Assembly (NCBI RefSeq): GCF_032118995.1
Contig: NC_092650.1
Span: forward strand, 8,494,001 to 8,558,000
DNA: 64,000 nucleotides
Source of the DNA: Asterias amurensis
Lineage: Eukaryota; Echinodermata; Asteroidea; Forcipulatida; Asteriidae
Direction of reading: 5' to 3'
Positions within the stretch are counted from its first letter, which is position 1; each line of letters starts with the position of its first letter. Made by a program: the position numbers and the translations under genes. A model generated the notes under the pieces. That model saw nothing but the letters and a program-made list of their open reading frames with translations. It had not been told where the DNA came from and did not search any database. This document shows, one piece after another, positions 48,701 through 60,700 of this stretch.

Positions 48701-51700
48701 TGGGATAACTGATATTGCTTGTGGGATAACTGATATTGCTTGTGGGATAACTGATATTGCTTGTGGGATAACTGACATTGCTTGTGGGATAACTGATATT
48801 GCTGGTGGGATAACTGATATTGCTTGTGGGATAACTGATATTGCTTGTGGGATAACTGATATTGCTTGTGGGATAACTGATATTGCTTGTGGGATAACTG
48901 ACATTGCTTGTGGGATAACTGACATTGCTTGTGGGATAACTGATATTGCTGGTGGGATACCTCATATTGCTTGTGGGATAACTGATATTGCTTGTGGGAT
49001 AACTGATATTGCTGGTGGGATACCTCATATTGCTTGTGGGATAACTGATATTGCTTGTGGGATAACTGATATTGCTTGTGGGATAACTGATATTGCTTGT
49101 GGGATAACTGACATTGCTTGTGGGATAACTGATATTGCTTGTGGGATAACTGATATTGCTTGTGGGATAACTGATATTGCTTGTGGGATAACTGATATTG
49201 CTTGTGGGATAACTGATATTGCTTGTGGGATAACTCATATTGCTGGTGGGATACCTCATATTGCTTGTGGGATAACTGATATTGCTTGTGGGATAACTGA
49301 TATTGCTTGTGGGATAACTGATATTGCTTGTGGGATAACTGATATTGCTTGTGGGATAACTGACATTGCTTGTGGGATAACTGATATTGCTTGTGGGATA
49401 ACTGATTGTCTCACCTCTCTGAGTAGAAGGATAAAAGATGCAAAGTAAAAGACGTAGACCATGCCAACCAGCCAGTGAAGAAACATAGAGGTCCCTGGTG
49501 CAGACTGGAAGCTTTGTAGTCTGTCTTGAAGAGCAGTGTCAAACATTGACTGAATAATTGGAGAGATGCAAATGTACGTTGGTCACTGACCTTGTAAAAT
49601 AAATATACTTCAACAACCACCACCTCATTAGTACAGTTCAAATGTCAACACAAGACTGACTAACATGTCTTCATTAAAATAAATCAAAATTTTAAGATAT
49701 TCAGAGGCTTAACCATACAATGTGCCATCTAGAGTTTGCCATGCTGCTGACATTTTGAAGAAAAAAAAGCAGTCCACATATAAGTAGAAATTATTGCTAC
49801 ACTACATGACAAGAGATATTTCTCACAAATTAAGCTTGAAGTAGAACTTCAATTGAACAGTTGCTTACTACATAAAGACAGAAATGAAATTAAAAGGATG
49901 TGAACATTCCTGAAAATGGTTGGAAGGTCTTGGTCCCCTTTTAGGTCCCCTCTCCCCCCCCCAAAAAACCCCCCACCAATCTCTAAGAGGTTTACACGCT
50001 CTATGCATCACCCGAAATACAAAACTTCAGGTTTAGTGTCTGCTTTACTTCATTAAAGGCAGTGGACACTATGGTAATTACTCAAAATAGTTATCATCAT
50101 AAAACCTTTCTTAATTACAAGTAATGGGGAGAGGTTGATGGTATAAAACATTGTGAGAAACAGCTCCCTCTGAAGTGACGCAGTTTTCGAGAAAGAAGTA
50201 ATTTTCCACAAATTTGCTTTCGAGACCTCAAGATTAGAATTTGAGGTCTCAAAATCAAGCATCAGAAAGCACACAACTTCATGTGACAAGGGTGTTTTTT
50301 CTTTCATTATTATCTCGCAAATTCGATGACCGATTGAGCTCAAATTTGCACAGGTTTGCTATTTTATGCGTATGTTGAGATACACAAACTGTGAAGACTA
50401 GTCTTTGACAATTACCAATAGTGTACAGTGTCTTTAAAGAAATTTGAAGGCTCAAGAAGGTCTTGAGAACATTTTGAAATCAGGAAAACCCCTGGTAAGT
50501 CACACACCTGTTAGGAGTGTGCAGTGTGACAAATTTCCCTTCCAAGGTCAACTAATTGGTGGCACATGTCTTCCACATTACATGTATTCAAATTTAAAGA
50601 TGCTATGTCAGATATAGATTTCTTTGAGTGAATGGTATTTCAAAGAGTATCACCCGCTCTAATGAAAAAAGTTTAACCTTTACTTTTAATGGTCAGGAAC
50701 CATGACAAAAATTTAAAACGTTTCTTATAGAACACATGAGAAATGGTCGCGTGATATATTGTCGTGATCCCGACAAAAACTAATTTTGAGCACTTTATTT
50801 CACTGCTACTAATAATTGGCGGACTTTTTCGAGCAATGGCTGAAATGAAAGCTTGTAATTTTCGACCCCCATCAAAATACCTATTGAATTTTAAATCAAA
50901 ATGTTTGGGTCAAATCGGCCAAAAATCTGACATCAAATCAAATCAAACAAAAACTTACCAATGAGCATATATCTAGCCACCAGCCACACACGAGAGGCAG
51001 GACACCAATTTCAGTTACTACCAGCAGGAACACCTTGAGAACGATGTAACAAAGACCCAAGATACGCTTTGTTCGGTGCAGCTTTAGGAGACCACTGAAG
51101 CACTGTCATCAAACAGTCAGGAAATATAACCTCAGAATATTTATTCTCTCCTTTTTCCCTTCAAAGATTTGTTCATTTGATATTCAGACAAATCATTTAT
51201 CATAATTGACATTGATAATTCTTTTGTTAAAATAAGACTTTATGAATTTACATACTTATAAACAACTTGTATATTAATAAGTTAACTTTACCTTCACCAC
51301 CAACAACAGTCAAAAAGTCAAGCTATCAAAAAGACGATAATATTGCGTCAGAGCAGAACTGTTGTAATAGCGTTGCATCTCGCATGAGAGAGATTCCATG
51401 TGAAATGTTGTATCTCAATAACCAAGGTTCTGTGTGAACCCAAGGAGCTTTGTTGTTTTTGCCCTTTCAAACTCGCAGGTTATGTAAATGCTAGTTTTGG
51501 AGATGATGAAATGATGATGAATAAACCAGTATCTATTGTATAACTATCCAGTTTTTGCGCTGCTGCATTATACTTAAACAGACAATAAACCCATTGCATT
51601 GGCTGCCATTGCCGAGATCAAACAATGGAACATGCACTCGTGCATGAGCTGCGCAAATCTCTCAGCCAATGATAGGTCTTCATTAACTTCAGTAAGGGCA

Positions 51701-54700
51701 CTTTTGGGGGGCTTGTGGAGTCTGTCGAGGTTTGTAAATGGTACATTACTCTGGCTTATTTGGAAGACACGGTTAATAAAAAGGATACATGGAAGAGGAT
51801 GAGCGAAGAACAGAGCGTGACATAGCCAGACATCGTTGTGATGAGTCCCTCAAAACGAGATAACTTAACTAACTCATCCCAGCCTAGAAGCAACATCCCA
51901 AAGCGACCAATGTGATACGGGCAGAAAGCTGCATCAGGAGTAAACAAAGTACAACAGTGTCATTTCAGTCCCGGGGAAAAAAAAATATTCTTAATAAAAA
52001 TAAAAAAAAAGATATTAATGTCCTTTTGTTTACAATCCTGAGGCATTCAGGAAAATAAATAACCTACAAAAATCATACAACTTAGCATCAGAAAACCCCT
52101 GAAGCCCAATTCATACTTCCTGCGAATACGAATGTGAAGCAAACTATCCTTTCGCAGTGATTTTCGCAAGTGAGTTGAGCAGAGCAGAGCTGAACTGCTG
52201 CGAATATTAGACGCAAATGTTTTGACGTCAACAATTGCTTCGCATTCGCTGGAGGTATGAACCGGGCTTTTACTCTTAGGTCCACTTGCCTACAGGTGAC
52301 CTCAATCATCCAGTATCCTCCTCTATGATGTGACTTCAAACCAACATATTTAAACTGAGTTATAAAAAGTCAGGTTGGCGCAGTGGTGTCTTGCCTTGCC
52401 TTCCACCTCTGGGACCCCTGGTTCGAATCCCACCGGGGGTACTATGTGGACTGGGTTTTCAGTCCCTACTGACTGCGTTGGTTTTACCTTGAACAATTCT
52501 CTAGGGTTATCCTCCCACATCAAAACTGAAATTTCTTCATTGTCTTCTTACTTGTCGTTTGGCTCTAACTAGAGAGTTGAGAATATATATCCAGAAGACT
52601 GAAATGCCGGACCCAGTGATAAGCGATTATTATTAAGCCGTACAGCCCTCAGTCCTCTTAAAGTTATTCAGTTTGGGCAAAGAGGTTCTAGAAGGATCCG
52701 AAAGAGTCAAGGTGAGGTGAATAACAATTCCTTAACCAACAAATTCACAAAGTCAATATTGCAACAATGTCTATTAGGAATTATCGGTCAAAGTTCAAAC
52801 ACATACCAAAGACAAATATGAAGAGAGCATTGAGTGAGATGACCCATAGTACGTGTTCAAGGAATATAAGTGATCCGTCCAGACCAAGCATCCTCTCCCA
52901 AGTCAATTCTTCTGCAGCTCGATCCCATTCCAATGCATTCCAATTGATATCATCTAGAAGAGCAAACAGTAATGGGTTTATGTGTTATTGGGATTCTTAA
53001 AGAGAACATTCATGCCCGTCTTCCAGTCTTTAACTAATACAATTTCATTCAACTTTATGTGGTTAAGTTTATATTTTGTCACAGAGTTTGCATCTATTGA
53101 CCCCTTGCACGCACGTCACTCGCGACGACTGTGCCACGCTCACCATTTTGGTCGTCATAAGGTTTGCATGTAAACGCTGCGTCGTCTAAAATGCGCACTT
53201 CACACAAAATAACTCACAGTGACATTTCCCAACAATATGGGGAATCCAATATTATTCTGATGATGACGTCAGGTGAATTGGGTCAATATGTCAATAAAAT
53301 TTCAATTGCATCAATCAAAATGACCAAGGTTGATTTGATATTATTGATGAGGGGGTCTTAAAATACCATATCTCAGATGCAAATATTATATTAGCATAAA
53401 ATTATCACAAATATCAAGAAGAAACGCTGAGTTAAGTCAACGATTACTCAAGAGAACTCAAGAAAAAGCAGAAAAAAATCAAAACCCTGGAACAAACCTA
53501 GAGTTAATACCCATTTTTGTTTGTACTTCCCTCTAATTTACCTATAAAAGGACAGTTTGGGCAATTGAAACAAAAATTATTCCCTGAAGTAAACTAAGGT
53601 TGAACAGGGATGCAATAAGATCAAAATACTTATAAGCATTTTTGTGCCTAAAATATTACAAGTGTTAGCAATCTCCCAGCAGACTGAAATGTATCATAGC
53701 TTTGATTTTATTTCCACCTTCACCACTCACTAACCCTTTTCTGGCTAGAGGGTTAAAGTAAATAAACTTACAAGCAGAAATAGTGACACAGATTTTTGTA
53801 TATTTCTAAATGAATACCTGAAAGTCAACATGCTAAAAGAAAACCAAATGGCAGTGACTAACTGACAATGCTTAAGATTGACACTGATTTAGGAGCATAT
53901 AAGCCTGATTTCACAGTATCCTCTGAATTTTCCTTTGCCTTTTTGTTTGGATATTTCATTTCCATTACAACTCACACTTGATTCGATGGCTAACTAAGCA
54001 TGCTTTTTACATACATTATGTGCACAAGGTCAGTTGAGTAGAAGCCCCTTACCTAGATGTCAAAAGGAAGCTGTTCCTTAGTCAAAAAACTCTGTACTGT
54101 AGGTTTCCATTGTTTCATCATCGGGTTACCTCTAAGATGGTGGCTAGAAGACGTTAATTCATAAGGAATTTATTGCTTTGTAACATTGAACTTGGTTTAC
54201 CTTGACCAGCATTTTCTCCTCCTCCTGCGGCATTAACCTCAGCTGCAGCTGGCTCCGCCCCTTCTTCGTTCCCATTGGCTGCTACAGCTGCTACTTCTTC
54301 CTGATTGGCTGGCAAGGCTTGATGATCGACAGCCACATCTTGGTTGCCTTGTGGTTGAACTGGTTGCACTGCACCCTATGACGTAACGGATAATAAATTA
54401 ATAATAACGCATTACCTTTTAAAGCATGACGTGCTTTCCTACATCAAAAGTTGCCCAGCAAAAGGGCAAAAGTAAATTCATTTGTAAAACTGTGTTTCTA
54501 GAAAATTGTATTTAGTGATAATTGAAATTCAGCAGCAAAATATAAAAGCATAACTTGAGACTGAACAGCATATTTATAACAATTATACCTTACTGTTAAA
54601 ACTGTAGCCAATTGATGGCCTACAATATTCTATATTCGTTGATGAGCCCATAGTTTTCTGCTGGTTATCAGATCTTATACATTCACAAATTTACACCCCG

Positions 54701-57700
54701 TTCAGACAGGCGCTCCAGAGTCGCGCCGAAATAATTAGATTAGGAATGACTCTAGGTTGACCCAAATAAATTTTGGTTTCAGACAGGTGAACTTAACGTA
54801 AAATTTAGATTAGGTTCGCCTCATGACAAGATTGACACCTGAAACAAAGCGCTCAAGAGTCATTCCAAACGACTGCAACAGTCAATCTTACGCCTTCTAG
54901 CACTTCCAGTGCCTCCTTTACACTCCTTTTCATGCGCTTAATTCAATAATTTGGTTCTGGAACGCCTGTCTGAAACGAGCCTTAGTTTGTCTATTGCCCT
55001 TTAGCACTTTGAGAAAAGGATAAGATTCACTGAGATTCACTTCCTATGATGAATGATGAAGTTTTCAAGAATTACCTGATTATTTGCAGGAGCAGGCACC
55101 TGGGGTTGATATGCCCCAGCTGCTGGTGCCCCTGCTGCTGCTGCTGCTGGTGCCCCAGCTGCTGCTACTGGTGCCCCTGCTGCTTGTGCCCCGGCTGCTG
55201 GTGCCCCTGCTGCTGGTGCCCCTGCTGCTGGTGGTGCCCCAGCTGCACCTGCCCCAGCTCCTGCTACACCTCCTGCTGGTGCCCCTGCATCTTCTCCCAC
55301 ACCATCCGCTGCCCCGTCTGCTGCTCTATTTGCATCATCATCAAGCCAATCTGGTCCCCCACCGTGTGTGACCTGTTCCCGCAGCCAGACTAGACTGACA
55401 AATGCACAAAGGGTGGAGCCAACGACAAGCATTCCTTGCAGGATGTCTGTCACCACACTCTCTCTAAAACAAAAAGAGGAAAGGTTGTTGGGAAAAATGG
55501 TCAGCTTGTATTTCTAAAGAATTCTTGAAGCCTAAATGTTGCTTTGATTTTGGCAAGCGTTGGAACTTTGATGTTGCCTAGTTTTGTTCTGGTCAGGGTT
55601 AAACCAATAAAAATAACTTGAATCTCCATTTGAACTTTACTTAGAGCACCATGATACCCAATGCCCGGGCAACCAAGACAGTCTTCTTAAGTGCATTTAG
55701 ATTAGTTAATACTCGTAATAGACAACCGTTCAATCACTCTAAATGTGTAATATGTTTTAACTGTTGACTTGGCCTAGACGACTAGTGCATATATTGTTGA
55801 AGTCTTGCCTATTGATTGATTAGTCCAGTCAAGACTACAGTATTTCAACTACTGGGCTAACAGCGCCGCCATAACTACTAAAAAAAAAGAATTTTTTACT
55901 TTACTTGATGCACTGCATATGTCACTCACAGGACTACGTATTAACGGAACAATCTTTTAAAATCCTTCAAGATAACATGTTGAATGTGCAGGGACTTATT
56001 GGAGCGCGACTAACAGAATAGTACGATTGACATTTAACATTTCAAACAGTGAGGGTTTGTTTGTCTAGGTCTTGAATTTCTGTCTTGAGGCCAGCACAAT
56101 AAGGAGCCCCACTGTAAAGCACGGGTTGCTATTCATTTACATCAAACTATCTCTAGCCTCACAGATACCTCTTTTAGTATAACAGTATATTGATAATCAG
56201 CAATAAAATGTTGAGGGACATTACACACAAAATTCACCCGCAACATGCAAGACGGATACAAGCTTTACTTACAGTGAGAATACCTCAAATGGTAGCGTCA
56301 GAAGTGGCACGAACGAAGCTTGAAACAGACAGCGGTATATGCGACCTGAGTATATACAAACAAACTTGTTTTAAACCGAGATCTTCCATGCCATACCAGG
56401 CATTTTCTGCAAAACACAAATCTTGGCTTATTAAATAGATAATAATAATAATAATAATAATAATAAACAATAACCGTATTTATAACGCACCTTTTTCCAA
56501 AGTATACAAAGCGCCAGGTATTTACTGCAAGGTGAGTGGGACGAAGTTTGAATTATGAGACCTAATCCTTAGCCACATGAAATGGTTTAAAAGGTGCTGT
56601 GGTGCAATATGCTGCCAGTCCAGCCAGGAACACCGGGGCGAACCCCTACTCTTGTCGATAAGTGCACTGGGTTCTTTTACATGCGCTTACAAAGCACATG
56701 GGACCAACAGCTTTACGTCCCATCCGATGGACGAAGCAATGGTTAAGTGTCTTGCTTAAGGACACAAGTGTCACAACTGGGGATTCAAACCCACACTCTG
56801 CTGATCAGAAACACCAGAGCTTTGAATTCTATGCTCTTTACCGCTCGGCCACGACACTTTCATAGAGCTTTGTAATTAACACCTACATGTACTTTAAGGT
56901 TTAGTGAATTTCTCACTGTGTAGAATGTTTAGGAAACTACATCACATTAACCTTCCTACTGTCTGACTCTTCAATACCACTCACTGTTATTTCTAATGAA
57001 AGATAAACCGATGCCAGCCTGAAATTAGCATCATGTTGTACATGTTTAATGCATCTCCACAGTACAATACAAACATGTACACAGTAGAGTTCAGTGCACA
57101 GTTGTGCCACTATACACTACCCATGCGAGTGAATAGTGTCAAATGATTGGTTGACACACTTGTTACAAAGAGTAGAAGGCTCAACATCAAAGCAGAAGTT
57201 TTAGATCCATACCTTATAATTCTAATTCACTATTTCTGAGTGGCTGATTTTGGGCATGGGGCATCACAATGGTACTTATTTTAGTTATTTGAGATGATTA
57301 GGGGTGGTTTTACTTACAAGCTGTTACTGGAACAACACCAAGCCAAGCAAAGGTGACTAATGTATAATGTAACCAGCATTTGACAGCGGTGCCCATGCTC
57401 TTGGCTAAGCCCCTCACAATATCCATCACTGGCAAGCGCTTTGGCATATCTGGAGAATATACTGTGAAGACATCAAAAACACATGGAAATTTCATCATGA
57501 GGTTGAAAACCTGTCACTTTACTAGCATCCCAACTACATTTGGTAAATAATAATAATAATAATAGTAAAACTGTTCTTATAGTGCATATCATAGTGGGGT
57601 CCCAATGCGCTGTAAAAGGAAATTAACAATTATTGTACAAAGTATAACAGATATGTTTTTAACCGGATTTTGAATTGTTTTGATGTCTGCAACCCACGGT

Positions 57701-60700
57701 TCTCTAGTGCGCTAAACAGCAATGCGACAATCTTCATTTATAAAAAGCAGCACTTTCAAGTGAGAAGAAGAACTCAGGTTCCTGATGAATGTTTATAGTT
57801 TTCAAATAACAGGTAAAAAGATGAGCTTTTTTAGTATCACTCCTAGAATATTGAGAGTAAAGCAGTAAAACATGGATGAAAACTTACTTGGAGTGAAGGA
57901 GAACCGATGCATACATAGCTCACAGTATTCTTTCTTGCTGTGTTTCAACCACTGTAGCAGACTGCAATAAACAAAAACATTGGGGGAAAACCCTGTAATG
58001 AAGATTCTCAAAATGCTATTACGCATTACAACATACAAGGTGCTAGACAGATGGGTGTCTTCCAGAGAACTTATTTTGTTTGGTAATACACAACATTTGT
58101 GTGACAACCTTTTTGTAATTTACTTGTACACTGTTAATTTGTAAACAAGTAAAATGCCCTGTTTCTCAAAGTTTGCAATGTGACATTTGCTGTTCTTTTG
58201 TAAACCTAAGTGACTTTATTACCCAGTTGACTACCGGATGAAGTGTTAAATTTCACTGGATGAATTTTTGCTAAGCCAAAGGACGTGACTTTGTATTTTT
58301 GATCATGTGATGACTGGAAAAAAAGTCACTCTTAAATTCCACTACTGAGCGTGCTAAAAGCGGTCACTGTGCAATGTTATACCTCGGTAACAAACTGTGA
58401 AGTTTATTTGGTCGAGAACCAATCATGTGACGCGCATCAAAAACGCATGTTACATGGCTCAACGGGCCGGGTAACATGAAAAGTGATGTACACCAGTGAA
58501 CATCACCTTGATCGTTCCCAGCGTTGGTCGGTTTCCAGCGCTGTGTACGAAACAACTGCAGGTTCGAGGAAATTGTTTCTCGTTCGTCTGCTTATTAAAC
58601 AATGAATAGTCTGTCGTAATAATGTTTGAAGATGGCAATAAAACTTCGAGAAGAGGAATAACAATTATACAAAGGTATAACAAAACAATTGTTGCACGCT
58701 GTGACTGGGGTCCATGGGTTTTGTACACCCTCGAGGGGAAATGGCACCCTCGGCTTCGCCTCTGGTGCCATTTTCCCCCTCGGGTGTACAAAACGCCATG
58801 GACCCCGTCACAGCGTGCAAAGTTGTATGATGTTTACTCTCACAAAGGGGATACATGAAGGTGACAGATTACATCAAGAGGCTTCCACCTTTGTATTTCA
58901 CTGTATTAAGGCTCAATGGAGGAAAATCTCAATGGACGGAAGTTCAAGCCTCGTCTCCAACTCACGAGCGAGGTTTTGTGATTCATGCTTTGTCAATATG
59001 GCGTTTTTGAAACAGCATCCACAAATCCTGGTGCTTCTTTAAAAATCCTTGCTCTCTTGGCAGCTTAACTATAGCAGTTAGGACGCATTGAACTGATCCT
59101 AATAAGGATTAAGTTAATCGTCCTTACTCGAGATAGGATTAATCCGAGCAGTTCGTAAAATTGGCTGCAGGATCTTAAGTGGTCAAGGTACAAAGTGATC
59201 TGACACCTCATCACAATGTCTTACCAGTCTTGATGGATGAATTTGATGCTTCCTGTGCAGATACATGGATGAAACAGCGGCCGATCAGAACTGCCCTCTG
59301 ACCGGCACACACGACATATGTCACCTAAGGAAAGGAACAAACATAATTAAAACAAAATTCTTTCACTTCAAAGTTCAAATACACAAAATAAGGAAAGGAA
59401 AGGACCAAACAAAGTATTCAAGAAGCTTTCTGTTTGAAACATTGTGTACATCATGACATTGGTTTTCTAAAGAGCCAATAAATAATACCAGTCTAGTTAT
59501 TGACTTTAAAAAGAAAAATTCAAGCGAACATTTCATTGCATGGCAAGTAGCATTGTCAAGACCAGTGTCAAGACCCAAAAATGGTTGTTTGTCATAATTG
59601 ATTAGTTTGGCTCAGTCAGTGATTTATACCGTATCCAGCCTGATTGGATCCCAAACAAACAGCTTTGTACGTGTGCCATTCCAGTTCGTACCCGACCCAC
59701 TGCAGGGGTCCATTTCCCTCTTTTTAAGTCTTAGGTTTCCCTCCAACATCTAAAACTGAAATGACTTCATCAATTTCGTTTGAAAGGGTTGGTGTGTGAT
59801 GAATCAGTTTTTATTGCTGAATTCTGCGCTTACGCCGTACGATCACCATTCGCCACTTGCCTGCAAGCGCCAAATTTCTGCGCTATCGGTGAATGAAAAT
59901 AGGCGTAGTTTGGGTACCGGTCACTTCGGTAACTTGCACACTTGGCACCTGCAAACTCGCCACCTTGCAAACTCGGCACTTACAACCTCGGCACCTTGCA
60001 AACTCGGCACTCACAAACTCGGCACCCAGTTGAAAAAGTTCGGTTTTCACACTGTGATTTTCAACCCCCAGTCCCATAAAAAGTTTGATCCCGTTATAAT
60101 TTATTATTTATAACACTTATTTTAATTGTCGTACAATTTACCAGAAAGTAGAAGCAACGTTTAGCACAGGATGGAAAAAATAACACTGAAAGGATCATGA
60201 GCACCAAACGATCTTTGATCTTTCACGCACAGAAACCAGTGTCGCGACTGGTCTGTCGGTAAATTAGTCCCCGATCACGGCCGACGCCTTTGGCAAATCA
60301 CGCTCTGTTAAAAGCAAAATGTCATTGAAAACCATTAACCAAATTAAACAAACCCTTTTTCAAAATGTTCAAAACCCAAATCAAAAAAAAAATTGCGCCG
60401 CACTTTCACCGACATGGACACAATCAGCATAAACAACATTTTAAAAACTTGTAGATTCATTGAACCATGATTGAACTCTTTGAGGCGCCACGGTAAATTT
60501 CCTGTGGGCCCAAATTTTCTCGAAAGTTCGGAATTCTTATCAACCCTTATAACTAGTGATTTTGCCATTAACAACATTTACAAAGCTACCAATTATCAAA
60601 CCCTTTTTTTGGTGTAATTACACGTACGTTACTTTATTTTAACCAATTGACTCTTTCGAGGTTATTTTTGCTTGGTGCCGAGTTTGTTAGTCAATAAAAG

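Noticed and set aside
48540-49410. Possible CRISPR array
   Set aside because: Units are head to tail with no unique spacers, and the genome is animal.
48483-49448. A 321-aa open frame of IACGITD repeats on the plus strand, and similar frames on the minus strand
   Set aside because: The 21-bp unit is a multiple of three and stop-free in several frames, so long frames arise by chance. It lies inside a MARCHF6 intron.
52366-52460. Functional tRNA gene
   Set aside because: A and B boxes are good, but the acceptor stem does not pair and a SINE body follows.
55084-55393. Leu/Pro- and Cys-rich plus-strand frames
   Set aside because: Antisense shadows of the Ala/Gly/Pro tract in MARCHF6 exon 6.
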